DNA of 40,446 nt from Desulfobacteraceae bacterium (GCA_003599575.1 QZKV01000055.1:1-40446), one strand, 5' to 3'. Shown: positions 26,101-34,496, counted from the first letter of the stretch. Numbers and translations: made by a program. The notes: generated by a model from the letters alone, not told the origin.

Positions 26101-26221
26101 CGGACTGGTGCTCGTCGGCGGAATGGCCGTGGGGTCGCTCTTCACCCTGTTCGTCATTCCTTCGATCTACATGCTGGTGGCGCGCGAACACTCCCCCGCG
26201 AATGACCCAACGCCCGAATAA
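23141..26221 (+). CDS. RND-family multidrug efflux transporter (HAE1 type, AcrB/MdtB-like)
   Basis: This 1026-residue inner-membrane proton-drug antiporter has 12 transmembrane helices in two repeats, each with a large periplasmic loop. TM4 carries the proton-relay pair Asp-Asp in SVGLVVDDAIVVVENAERHL. The second half has the matching Lys in LVGLVSKNGILVVEFANQ, the residue equivalent to AcrB Lys940. The N-terminal FFIRRPVLA-type start (LFIRRPVLALVINL) and the length agree with hydrophobe/amphiphile exporters. The preceding adaptor belongs with it. The substrate range cannot be predicted. Confidence 0.96.
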   Translation: MKITDLFIRRPVLALVINLVIIIAGIQAIRSLNVRQYPVSENASVTVTTAYIGASAELVRGFITTPLERAIAAADGIDYIQSKSEQGLSTITARLKLNYDAVQAMSEISSKVDQVRNDLPPEAEVPILNVVAADSEFASAYLSFTSDVLQENQITDYLVRIVQPRLSAIAGVQRAEILGGRTFAMRIWLDPERMAAYNISPVQVREALAANNFLSAVGRTKGSLIQVNLTANTDLRSVAEFKRLVVRHQDGAIVRLEDIGRVVLGAEDYDSAVQFSGQTAVFMGIFPLPNANSLDVINRVRVEMEAIQEGLPSGMTARVAYDATDYIRNAIREVVKTLSETLLIVVVIVFLFLGSLRSTFIPVVAIPLSLIGAVFLMQAFGFTINLLTLLAIVLSVGLVVDDAIVVVENAERHLREGQSPMQAALLGARELVGPIIAMTVTLAAVYAPIGLQGGLTGSLFREFAFTLAGAVTISGVVALTLSPMMASRMLKQGQAERGLAGKIARDFVKIRSFYGRLLNLTLDSRPAVYMIWIVLSVLTVPMFIMSAKELAPTEDQGVIFGVVDASADATLDQTRRFTEAVNQAFLSVPETEFTFQITFPTSGFSGMVVRPWEERERPIHHILPEVQQKLGAIPGIRIFPILPPALPGGGQFPVEFVLASTAEPEQILELAQQIQRKAMQSGMFAFPPIIDVKIDQPQSEVVIDRDKAADLGLNMQQIGSDIASMMGGNFVNRFNIAGRSYKVIPQIQRVDRLNPAQLKNIYVTGPNGQLVPLSTIATVQNSVVPRSLNRFQQLNAVTISGVSLRPLNEALSYLEDEAAKILPKGYVIEYTGESRQLRTEGNKFLPAFGLAVVLIFLVLAAQFNSFRDPFVILAGSVPLAIFGALIFTFLKIPDPNTPFWTEGWTTTMNIYSQVGLVTLVGLVSKNGILVVEFANQLQRRGFSKREAVFEAALTRLRPILMTTGATIAGHFPLVLVSGAGAAARNSIGLVLVGGMAVGSLFTLFVIPSIYMLVAREHSPANDPTPE

Positions 26222-26223
26222 GG

Positions 26224-26290
26224 GGTTTGTTGGGTTGATTGGGTTTGTTGAGTTTGTTGAGTTTGCTGGGTTGGTTGTGTTGTTGGGTTT
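26224..26290 (+). repeat. G/T-rich low-complexity tandem tract, copy 1
   Basis: The tract directly follows the stop codon of the RND transporter gene. It is made of imperfect 7-9-base units such as TTTGTTGAG and GGGTTGGTT, with almost no A or C on the coding strand. A second tract of the same kind directly follows the stop region of the selenoprotein-like gene (34431-34496). GG and GGG runs recur, so a G-quadruplex in the mRNA or the non-template strand is conceivable. Confidence 0.7.
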
Positions 26291-26387
26291 AGCCTTTGAT
26301 TCAACTTTCGGAGAAATCAAGAAGCGCAAGAAACAGATTGCTCGAACGGTCCAACTGCTGACAACTCCAATTCAAAGGGACGTCGTG

Positions 26388-28802
26388 ATGAAATGGCTTA
26401 AAAGAGCAGCGCTTGGTTTGGCCGGGCTGTTGGTCGTCATCGGCCTTGCGATGGTCGTCCTGATCAATCCATTCGGAGCTTCCCCGCTCAATGATTACCT
26501 CAAGGAAGGGGAACTGAACCTGGCCGGCTTGAAGCAACCGGTGCGCATATGCCGCGACGAAAAGGGCATGGCCTTTATCTATGCCGCCGACCTGCAGGAT
26601 CTCTTGTTCGCCCAAGGGTTCGTGACGGCCACTGACCGCCTGTTTCAGATGGAGTTGACCAAACTGCTGGCTGCCGGGCGCATCGGCGAGCTGATCGGCG
26701 CACAGGGGCGCGACATCGACGCCCGAATGAGAACACTGGGGTTTCACCGATATGCCCAGCGACACCTTCAGGTCTTGAACGAAGAGACCAGAACCTATCT
26801 GCAACACTATGCCGACGGCATCAATGCCATGATTTCGACCCGCCCGCAGGATATCCACCTCGAATTCAAGCTGGCCGGCATCCGTCCCACCTTGTGGTCT
26901 CCCGTGGACAGTCTGACGATTCTCTATTTCATGGGCTGGAACAACGCGGCCAACGTTCAAAACGAGATCGTCTCACAGATGCTGGTGGAAAAATTGGGAG
27001 CGGCGCGCGCCGCCCAGCTGTTTCCCTTGAATCTCAATCCTGATGAAGGCGCCCAAAGCGCCCTGGCGACACCGGCGCAGGTCGCAGCCCTCGGGGACGG
27101 CCATCTGCGCCGGCTGCTGGCGTTTGCTGAAAACAGACCCCTTCAGGTGGGCAGCAACAACTGGGTGGTCGGGTCCGGCCGCGCAGCTGGTGCCAAACCC
27201 ATACTGGCCAACGACCCCCATCTGGACGCGGCCATGCTGCCGGGGCCCTGGTATCCCTGTGGATTGATCACCCCTTCATTCCGCGCGGTGGGTGTGAGCA
27301 TACCGGGAACGCCGGCCATCGTGATCGGACGCACGGACCACCTCGCCTTCGGCATTACCAATGCCTACGGCGATACCCAGGACCTGTATGTGGAAACCGT
27401 CGATCCGGACGACCCCCGGAGATACCTGGAAGGTGATCGATCCCTTCCGTTCGAGGTGATCGAAGAGACACTGCGGTTCAAGGACAAAGCCGCCCCGGAC
27501 GGGTTTACGACTGAGGAAATCCGCATCCGTGCGACGCGGCGCGGTCCCGTGGTCAGTGATGTACTGGTGCCCCTGGGCCGTGACAAGGTCATCACGGTAC
27601 GCTGGAGCGCTTTCGAGACCATGGGGCCGTCGATCGGTCTCGAACGCTTTTTGACCTGCCGCACGGCGCAGCAATTTCGCCGGGCGCTCCAGGATGTCCG
27701 TCAAATCTGCTTGAACTACGTATTTGCGGATCAGGAGGGCCATATCGGCTGGCAGGTCACCGGCGTTCTGCCGATCCGCAGCAATGGCGCGGGAAACCTG
27801 CCGCATGTCGTTCAAGATGATCAGGATAACTGGCGCGGCTGGATTCCCTTTGATCAAATGCCGCACGCCGCCGATCCTCCCGGCGGGTGGGTGGGCACCA
27901 GCAACCATAAGACCGTCACCCGGGATTACCCCTATTACTATTCCGACTATTTTTCCAGCGCCTACCGCCAGCAGCGCATGATAGCCCTAATGTCGGATGC
28001 GGCGCCTCGAACGGCCCAAGCGCACTGGGAATATCAGCGCGATATCGTGAATCTGAAAGCCGCACAGATTGCGCCGCGCATGGCCTCGGCATTGCTGAAG
28101 CACCCGGACAGCGCACCCTTGGGCACCATTCTTGCGGCCTGGAACCATGTGGAGAGCGCCGATCAGCCAGGGCCGACCTTGTTTCACGCGATCTTCAACG
28201 AATTCGCACGCCTGGTGATTGCGGACGACCTGGGCGATGAACCGGCCCGGTTCATGCTGGCAAATACCTATTATTGGGAACAGCGCCTGGTGGCGATGAT
28301 CGCAGCGGGTGAGAGCGCCTGGTTTGACGATGTGCGCACAGCCGATACGATCGAGAACCAGGATGCGCTTTGGCAGCGCGCGGGCTTGAATGCGGCCGCC
28401 CGTTTAGCGGCTGACTGGGGCACGGATCCATCCAAGTGGCAGTGGGGCAAGATCCACCGCTACGACTTCATCAGTCCGATCGCCCGCAAGGGCCCGGCCA
28501 AACGCTGGCTGGGCGGCGGCACGCATCCGGCGGAAGGGTCGGGAGACACCCTGCTGCGCGCCAAATCCGAGTACAAGGATTTGACCAACATCAACGTGAT
28601 GGCTTCGCTGCGCATGGTGGTCGACCTGGGCGATCCGGACAAGGTGCTGGCGGTATTGCCGGGGGGCGTGACCGGACGTCAATTCGACCCGCATACCACC
28701 GATCAGATCGAACCGTTCATCAATGGGAAAGAGGTTCATTGGTGGTTCAGCGATCAGGCGATCGAGGAACATACGCGGCATGTGTTGGTGTTGAAGCCGT
28801 AG
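26388..28802 (+). CDS. Penicillin acylase family N-terminal-nucleophile amidohydrolase
   Basis: The protein has 804 residues from ATG 26388, which is preceded by AAAGGGA at the right spacing. An N-terminal hydrophobic segment (about 8-27) serves as signal peptide or anchor. The precursor is expected to cleave itself between Gly and Ser in QVG/SNNWVV. The new N-terminal Ser256 is then the nucleophile of the beta chain, and the upstream residues form the alpha chain. The family blocks ILANDPHL, GTPAIVIGRTDHLAFGITN and the C-terminal GDTLLRA are present. Members hydrolyse beta-lactam side chains, acyl-homoserine lactones or other amides. It follows the RND pump on the same strand with a G/T-rich tract between, suggesting export and degradation of the same compounds, which is inference. 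Confidence 0.92.
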   Translation: MKWLKRAALGLAGLLVVIGLAMVVLINPFGASPLNDYLKEGELNLAGLKQPVRICRDEKGMAFIYAADLQDLLFAQGFVTATDRLFQMELTKLLAAGRIGELIGAQGRDIDARMRTLGFHRYAQRHLQVLNEETRTYLQHYADGINAMISTRPQDIHLEFKLAGIRPTLWSPVDSLTILYFMGWNNAANVQNEIVSQMLVEKLGAARAAQLFPLNLNPDEGAQSALATPAQVAALGDGHLRRLLAFAENRPLQVGSNNWVVGSGRAAGAKPILANDPHLDAAMLPGPWYPCGLITPSFRAVGVSIPGTPAIVIGRTDHLAFGITNAYGDTQDLYVETVDPDDPRRYLEGDRSLPFEVIEETLRFKDKAAPDGFTTEEIRIRATRRGPVVSDVLVPLGRDKVITVRWSAFETMGPSIGLERFLTCRTAQQFRRALQDVRQICLNYVFADQEGHIGWQVTGVLPIRSNGAGNLPHVVQDDQDNWRGWIPFDQMPHAADPPGGWVGTSNHKTVTRDYPYYYSDYFSSAYRQQRMIALMSDAAPRTAQAHWEYQRDIVNLKAAQIAPRMASALLKHPDSAPLGTILAAWNHVESADQPGPTLFHAIFNEFARLVIADDLGDEPARFMLANTYYWEQRLVAMIAAGESAWFDDVRTADTIENQDALWQRAGLNAAARLAADWGTDPSKWQWGKIHRYDFISPIARKGPAKRWLGGGTHPAEGSGDTLLRAKSEYKDLTNINVMASLRMVVDLGDPDKVLAVLPGGVTGRQFDPHTTDQIEPFINGKEVHWWFSDQAIEEHTRHVLVLKP

Positions 28803-28906
28803 CTGAATGAAAGATGAAGGATGAAGAAGGTGTTCTATCGATTGGATGCAGGCAGGCGGCCATGAATGTCCACCCACACGCTTGCCTTTTCTCCACAATC
28901 AAAGGC

Positions 28907-31900
28907 TTATACCAGATCCTCGATTTCCTTTATGGCTCTCTCCAGCCGCTTGGCTGAAACGGGCAGGGCGGTCTTTATTTCGGGGGCGAAGACGGAGATT
29001 TTGAACTCTTCCAGCAGCCAGAAGAAATCTTCGACAGCGCGGCGTTTCCCTGCGCTGACCGGCGGGCTCATCGCCTCAATCAACTGCTTCAGGCCATCTT
29101 CATAAGGCGCCACCCGCTGCGCCTTTGCCCGGTCTTTTTCCGTATCGACCGCGGCGCGTTGAGCGCGCTGGCCGACCGCCTTGATATAGCGCGGCAGATG
29201 TTTGAGGCGCGCATCATCATAAAGGGCGATGAAGCGGTCGGGCACGAGATGCTGCATTTCGGCCCGCATCCGGTCGATGCAGGCGTGCAGGGCGGCGTTG
29301 CCTGGATGAGCCTTTTCCAGGCCGGCCAGTTGCATGCGCGCGGCCTGGTAGGCTTCCAGAACGGCGATCACATCGCCGCGCCGCTCCTGTCCCCAGGCGG
29401 CGACACCCTCCGCATGCAGCTTTTCAACCAAGGTTTCAAATTCAGCCGCCGTGTGGATATCCCGCATCAGGTGGGCATCCAGAACACTGTCGAACAATTG
29501 TTCTTCCAGGGCCGGCCGCCCGCCGAAATAGCGGCAGTAGGCATCGCAGGCATACGGCAGGCTCAAGTTTTTCTTCAGGAACTTGAGCTCGCCGCTGAGC
29601 CGTTCCGTCAGCAGCGCGCGAACGCCCTGAGAATGCGCGCGCCGGGCGGTGGCGATATCGGCGAAGGCGGTCAGGACAATGCCTGCCGCCCGGTGTTCCA
29701 GAGCCGGAAAAGCGGTCCAACGCTGCCCGCCGGCGCCGTGCAGCAGGACTGTTTCCGGCAGGTCTCCGAAATCCCATTGTGTGATGGGCCCGAGCTCCCA
29801 GGACTGTTGCGCGCGTTTGAAGTCATCCGCGGACACCGGCGCGGCGCTGTCCTGCAAAACGGCTGGATCGCGCGCGCTGCGCAGGATGCGGCCCTTGTGA
29901 TCGGTGACGGCAATACGCATGCGCAGATGCTCGGGCAGCAGGGCTTCGTTCCAGGCCGCTGCGGGGATCTCGACGCCTTTGCTGCGGCGCAGAAACCGGC
30001 TCAGCGCCGTGGCCAGGTGCGTGTCGCGCTGTACCGGCATGTGTTCGACAATGGCCTGCACGGTCTCGTTGACCGGCACCAGCTGCTTGCGCAGCTCTTT
30101 GGGCAGTGCCTTGACCAGGGCGGCGATCTTTTCTTTCAACAGGCCCGGCACCAGCCATTGAAGGGTTTCCGCCGGAACGGCGGCGGCCGCTTGCTGAGGC
30201 ACCCGGATCGTGACCCCATCGGACTCCTGGCCGGGGGCAAATTCATAATCGCAGCGCAGCAGCCGGTCACCGGCCGCGATTTGGTCGGGATATTGAGCAA
30301 GGGCTTCCCGATCGGGCTGCTGGGCCAGCAGGTCCTCTTCGTGCAAGCGCAGAAAATCGTCCGAACCGTTTTCAGCGATTCTGGCAGCAAGCCCGCGCAT
30401 ATCATACACCTGTCCCAGGCGCTGCTGATAAAACCGGATCAAGACCTGCTCATCCACCAGAAGGTCCCTGCGCCGCAAACGGTCCTCCATGGCCTGGACC
30501 TGTTCGACCAGTTGCCGGTTGTACTGCATAAAAGGCAGCGGCCGGCGCACATCCTCCTCGATCAGGGCCTTGCGAATGAAAATCTCGGAAGCCTCGCCCG
30601 GGTTGACCGGACCAAATGGCCGGGTGCGGCGATCGATGACCAGTCCGTACAGGCTGACCTGCTCGGCCGCCATGACCCCTTCGCGCCGGCGTTCCCAGTG
30701 GGGATCGGAATAGGTGTACTTGCATTGGTCCTTGCCAATGGCTTCCAGCCAGGCCGGATGGATGACCGCCACGCTGCGGGCGAACAGGCGCGAGGTCTCC
30801 ACCATCTCGGCCGCCACGATCCACTGGCCGGGGTTTTTGTATACGCCCGAGCCGGGAAAGATCATTGCCAGGCGGCCGTGGGAGGCCTGAAAAATCTGGC
30901 GTTCCTTCTTGACCGCGATGTTGGACAGAAAACCGCTGAGAATGGATTGATGGATGGCGGCATACCAGCTGTCGGATAGATCGCCCGCCTCGACGGGCTC
31001 CCGGGCCGGCTTTTCGGAACCGATGCCCTGTTCGTCCAGCTCGGCCGCAATCTGATGAAACACATCGCGCCATTCGCGCATGCGGCGAAACGAAAGATAA
31101 TGGCTGCGGCAGAACTGTTTCACCGCCTGCCAGCCCGTGCGGCGCGCGACCGCTTGATCGTAGCGGTGCCAGATACGAAGCAGGGTGATAAAATCGGAGC
31201 CCGGGTCGACGAACAGGGCGTGGGCCGCATCGGCTTCAGCCTGTTTTTCGGCCGGGCGCTCGCGCGGGTCCTGGATGCTCAGCGCCGCGGCGAGGATGGC
31301 CGTATCCTGCAGACAGCCGCGCGCCTGCGCTTCCAGAAGCATGCACGAAAGGCGCGGATCCAGGGGCAGCCTGGCCATCAGGCGGCCCTTGGGGGTCAGC
31401 GCGTACTTGCCCTTGTGCTTGGCCGATCGTCCGGCCGGTGCAATGGCGCCCAGTTCCAGCAGCAAGCTGGTGCCGTCTTGAATGCTGCGCGGCGCCGGCG
31501 GATCGACAAAGGGGAATGCTTCCACATCCCCCAGCCGCAAGGCAATCATGCGCAAGATGACTTCGGCCAGATTCGCCCGCAGGATCTCTGGGGGGGTGTA
31601 CTTGGGGCGCTGATCGTAATCCTCCTGACTGAAAAGGCGGATGCAAATACCCGCGGACACGCGCCCGCAACGGCCCTGGCGCTGATCGGCGCTGCTTTGC
31701 GAGATGGGCGCGACCGGCAAAGTGTTGGTGCGGGTGCGCGGTGCATATTGGGAAATGCGCGCAAGCCCGGTGTCGATCACATAACGGATACCGGGGATGG
31801 TGATCGATGTCTCGGCCACATTGGTGGCCACCACGATTTTGATGCCGTCGGCCGGCCGGAACACGCGCTGCTGATCGGCGGCCGACAGGCGCGCAAACAG

Positions 31901-32836
31901 AGGGACCGCCTCGGCGGACGGGTAGCGCCGGCCCTGAATCAGATCCAGGGTATCGCGGATGTCCTGTTCGGTGGGCATGAAAATCAGGATGTCGCCGCTC
32001 GGACGGGAGGCAAACAATTGATCCAGGGCCTTGACGGCCTGCTCGACAGGGGTGGTCTCCTCCCCGTTTTCGGCGGCCGGGGGCATGTAGCGCGTCTCCA
32101 CCGGATACATGCGACCCGACACCTCGATGACCGGAGCGCCGTCAAAGGCCTGGGCGAACTTTTGCGTATCGATGGTGGCGGACGTGATGATCACCTTCAG
32201 ATCGCGGCGCTTGCGCAGCAGTTCTTTCAACAGGCCCAGGATGAAATCGATGTTCAGGCTGCGTTCGTGGGCCTCGTCCACGATAAGGGTATCATATGCG
32301 TTCAGAAAGGGATCGGACTGGGCTTCGGCCAGGAGAATGCCGTCGGTCATCACTTTGATGCGCGTTCGGGCGCCGCTGCTATCCTGGAAACGGATCTTGA
32401 CACCCACGATCGGGCCGGCGGATTCTCCCAGTTCCTCGGCAATGCGCCGGCTGACGGTCAAGGCCGCGATGCGTCGGGGTTGGGTCATCCCGATCGCGCC
32501 GTCCACCCCCCGCCCGGCCGCGATGCACAACTTGGGCAGCTGCGTCGTTTTGCCCGATCCGGTGGCACCGGCCACGATGAGCACTTGGTGTTCGCGGATT
32601 GCCGCGATCAACTCATCCTTTTTGGCGCTGATCGGCAGCTGCGCATCGGTCTGCAGATTCAGCGCCTGGTCCAGGCGCGCGCGTCGCAAAGCGACGGAAC
32701 GTTCAAGGCGTTGTTCCAGGCGCTGGCAGCGCGTGCGCAGCCTGGCCGCGGTTGCCTGGTCAGGGTCCAAGCGGCGAATCTGGTTGATCTCCCGGCGGGC
32801 GGCAATGCGGTCGGCCAACAGGGCTTCCGGCAACAT
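28907..32836 (-). CDS. hrpA: ATP-dependent RNA helicase HrpA
   Basis: This DEAH-box helicase is 1309 residues long if it starts at ATG 32836; an in-frame ATG at 33004 would add 56 residues of Lys/Arg/Ser-rich sequence. E. coli HrpA has 1300 residues and an N-terminus resembling LLADRIAARREI, which favours 32836. Neither start has a strong ribosome binding site. Walker A is GATGSGKT (90-97), the DEAH motif is at 187-190, and ITSATID follows near 214. Conserved motifs V and VI, the helicase-associated domain and a DUF3418-type C-terminal region complete the family layout. Known members act on RNA or rescue stalled ribosomes. The open frame runs upstream to 33448 across the start of the divergent gene and is not all coding. 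Confidence 0.95.
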   Translation of the reverse strand: MLPEALLADRIAARREINQIRRLDPDQATAARLRTRCQRLEQRLERSVALRRARLDQALNLQTDAQLPISAKKDELIAAIREHQVLIVAGATGSGKTTQLPKLCIAAGRGVDGAIGMTQPRRIAALTVSRRIAEELGESAGPIVGVKIRFQDSSGARTRIKVMTDGILLAEAQSDPFLNAYDTLIVDEAHERSLNIDFILGLLKELLRKRRDLKVIITSATIDTQKFAQAFDGAPVIEVSGRMYPVETRYMPPAAENGEETTPVEQAVKALDQLFASRPSGDILIFMPTEQDIRDTLDLIQGRRYPSAEAVPLFARLSAADQQRVFRPADGIKIVVATNVAETSITIPGIRYVIDTGLARISQYAPRTRTNTLPVAPISQSSADQRQGRCGRVSAGICIRLFSQEDYDQRPKYTPPEILRANLAEVILRMIALRLGDVEAFPFVDPPAPRSIQDGTSLLLELGAIAPAGRSAKHKGKYALTPKGRLMARLPLDPRLSCMLLEAQARGCLQDTAILAAALSIQDPRERPAEKQAEADAAHALFVDPGSDFITLLRIWHRYDQAVARRTGWQAVKQFCRSHYLSFRRMREWRDVFHQIAAELDEQGIGSEKPAREPVEAGDLSDSWYAAIHQSILSGFLSNIAVKKERQIFQASHGRLAMIFPGSGVYKNPGQWIVAAEMVETSRLFARSVAVIHPAWLEAIGKDQCKYTYSDPHWERRREGVMAAEQVSLYGLVIDRRTRPFGPVNPGEASEIFIRKALIEEDVRRPLPFMQYNRQLVEQVQAMEDRLRRRDLLVDEQVLIRFYQQRLGQVYDMRGLAARIAENGSDDFLRLHEEDLLAQQPDREALAQYPDQIAAGDRLLRCDYEFAPGQESDGVTIRVPQQAAAAVPAETLQWLVPGLLKEKIAALVKALPKELRKQLVPVNETVQAIVEHMPVQRDTHLATALSRFLRRSKGVEIPAAAWNEALLPEHLRMRIAVTDHKGRILRSARDPAVLQDSAAPVSADDFKRAQQSWELGPITQWDFGDLPETVLLHGAGGQRWTAFPALEHRAAGIVLTAFADIATARRAHSQGVRALLTERLSGELKFLKKNLSLPYACDAYCRYFGGRPALEEQLFDSVLDAHLMRDIHTAAEFETLVEKLHAEGVAAWGQERRGDVIAVLEAYQAARMQLAGLEKAHPGNAALHACIDRMRAEMQHLVPDRFIALYDDARLKHLPRYIKAVGQRAQRAAVDTEKDRAKAQRVAPYEDGLKQLIEAMSPPVSAGKRRAVEDFFWLLEEFKISVFAPEIKTALPVSAKRLERAIKEIEDLV

Positions 32837-33097
32837 GCGCGTGATGGTCCGGATAGGGTCTTGGAGCGAGGGCGCGGTTTTCCGCTCTGCTTGGGATGGG
32901 GACTTCCCCCGGTTTCTTTTTTTGGGGTGTTCTTGATACAATGATGAGTCTCGGATACTATGTTGCGACTGCTTGTTTATACCCAAAGGACTGTTTAATA
33001 TCATACCTTGAATGGGTTTTGAACAGACCGCGGCAATATCCACTTGCCTGCGATTAAGACTTGGCCTGCAACCGTCCCAAACGAACGGAGCGTGAGC

Positions 33098-34438
33098 ATG
33101 AGATTCGTCATTATCGGCGGTGATGCCGCCGGCATGAGTGCGGCCAGTCGCGCCAGGCGCAATGATGCGTCCCTGGAGGTCACCGTCCTGGAGCAGGGCC
33201 GGGATGTTTCCTACAGCGCCTGAGGGATTCCGTACAACATTTCCGATCCCCGGCGGGTGATCGAGGATTTGGTGGTACGGACGGCGGACCGGTTCCGTGA
33301 ATCGGGCATCCGGATGCTGACGGGGCATTGCGTCGAACAGATTGACCCGGCCGCTCAAAAAGTGACCGGCAGCGGACCGGGCCGGCCGTTTCAGATTCCC
33401 TACGACCGGCTGCTGATCGCCACCGGCGCCGCGCCCATCCGCCCGCAAAAGCCGGGCTTCGATCTGCCCGGCGTGGTGGTGGTCAAAACCCTGGAGGATG
33501 CCAGGGCGGTTAAAACGTATCTACAACAAAAGGCGGTCCGTAAGGCGCTCATTATCGGCATGGGCTACGTGGCCATGGAAATGACCGAGGCCCTGCGCTT
33601 CCGCCATGTGGATGTGGCCATGGTCAAGCCGGGGGCACGACTGCTGCCCTGGTTGGATGCCCGGTTGGCCGACCGCGTGCGCGAGGAACTGACCGCCCAT
33701 CAGGTGGAACTGCACACCGGTTTTTCCGTGGATCGCATCGAGCACGGAGGCGACCGGCTCCAGGTGATCGGGACCGACGGGCAAAAGCTCGCCGTGGATA
33801 TGGTGATCGTGGCCGTAGGCGTGCGGCCCAACAGCGCTCTTGCGGCGCAGGCCGGCCTGGAGCTGGGGCCGGCGCAATCGATCGCCGTGGACCGCTGGAT
33901 GTGCACCTCGGATCGGCTGATTTATGCGGCCGGCGACTGCGCGGACGCCTATCATGTGGTTACCGGTAAAAAAGCGTGGATTCCGCTGGCCCTGCGCGCC
34001 AATCGCTCCGGGTGGGCCGTTGCCGATCACCTGTGCGGCCGGCCGGTTTCCCTCCAGGGGGTGGCCGGCACCGGTGTTTTTCGCTTGTTCGAGCTGGAGG
34101 TGGCCCGCACTGGTTTGATCGCCATTGAGGCCGAACGCGCCGGATTCGAACCGGCCGCGGTCACCATCACGGCGCGTTCCCGCGGCCATGCCCAATCCGG
34201 TTCGGCACAGGTTTTGGCGCACCTGATCGGCGACAAGCGCAGCGGCCGGCTGCTCGGTGCCCAGGTGGTGGGGCGCGAAGGCGCCGCCCTGCGCATCAAT
34301 GCGGCGGCCGTGGCCCTGCATGCCGGCATGACCGTGGAACAGTTCAGCCAATGCGATCTGGCCTATGCGCCACCCTTCGGGCCGACCTGGGATCCCTTGC
34401 TGGTGGCGGCCAATCAGCTGTTGAAGAAGCTTGGTTGA
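33098..34438 (+). CDS. CoA-disulfide reductase/NADH oxidase-like flavoprotein with a probable selenocysteine
   Basis: The protein has 446 residues when the TGA at 33221-33223 is read as an amino acid. ATG 33098 follows CGGAG at good spacing. The FAD-binding loop VIIGGDAAGMSAASRARR is at 4-21. The motif Y-S-A-[UGA]-G-I-P-Y at 39-46 places the stop codon at residue 42, exactly where CoA-disulfide reductases, NADH oxidases and NADH peroxidases have their single redox-active cysteine. The frame then continues without a shift to an NAD(P)H loop (IIGMGYVAME, from about 152) and the second FAD site (IYAAGDCADAYHV). It ends in the C-terminal dimerisation domain with YAPPFGPTWDPLLVAANQL. No rhodanese domain is attached. 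A SECIS-like hairpin follows the TGA. The expected role is NAD(P)H-dependent reduction of a disulfide, persulfide or peroxide. A plain nonsense mutation is the alternative. Confidence 0.85.
33244..33263 (+). promoter_or_regulatory. SECIS-like hairpin downstream of the in-frame TGA
   Basis: CGATC (33244-33248) pairs with GATCG (33259-33263). Above it CCC (33249-33251) can pair with GGG (33255-33257), leaving U58 of this block bulged and the loop GGC, or CC with GG and a GGCG loop. The loop begins 28 bases after the TGA. Bacterial SECIS elements are hairpins with a G in the first loop positions, a short upper stem and, in E. coli, a bulged U (on the 5' side there, on the 3' side here). A competing pairing is GGGAT (33224-33228) with ATCCC (33246-33250). 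Confidence 0.5.
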
Positions 34439-34496
34439 GTTTGTCGAGTTGGCGGGTTATTGGGTTTGTTGGGTTGGTTGGTTTGGTTGGGTTGGG
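34431..34496 (+). repeat. G/T-rich low-complexity tandem tract, copy 2
   Basis: The tract begins in the last codons of the flavoprotein gene and runs on for about 60 bases as TTGGGTTTGTTGGG- and GGTTGGTT-type units. It is the same kind of sequence and strand relation as the tract at 26224-26290. The final part has six closely spaced GG or GGG runs, a pattern able to form a two-tier G-quadruplex. Confidence 0.7.

Noticed and set aside
24323..26329. 668-codon minus-strand open frame opposite the RND transporter gene
   Set aside because: It is antisense to a clear 1026-residue RND gene, His/Gln/Gly-rich, and without domains.
31055..32944. Long plus-strand open frame (629 codons) opposite hrpA, and another of 606 codons at 29159-30979
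   Set aside because: Both are antisense to the strongly conserved hrpA frame. Their Arg/Gly/Gln-rich composition is typical of the opposite strand in GC-rich DNA, and they have no recognisable motif.
33005..33448. Upstream extension of the hrpA open frame (up to 148 extra residues)
   Set aside because: It overlaps the start of the divergent flavoprotein gene, carries no helicase homology, and known HrpA proteins end near residue 1300, which fits the start at 32836.
33098..34438. Reading the TGA-containing flavoprotein as a pseudogene
   Set aside because: The frame is otherwise intact on both sides, all cofactor motifs are conserved, and the stop falls exactly on the catalytic cysteine, which random decay would not favour.
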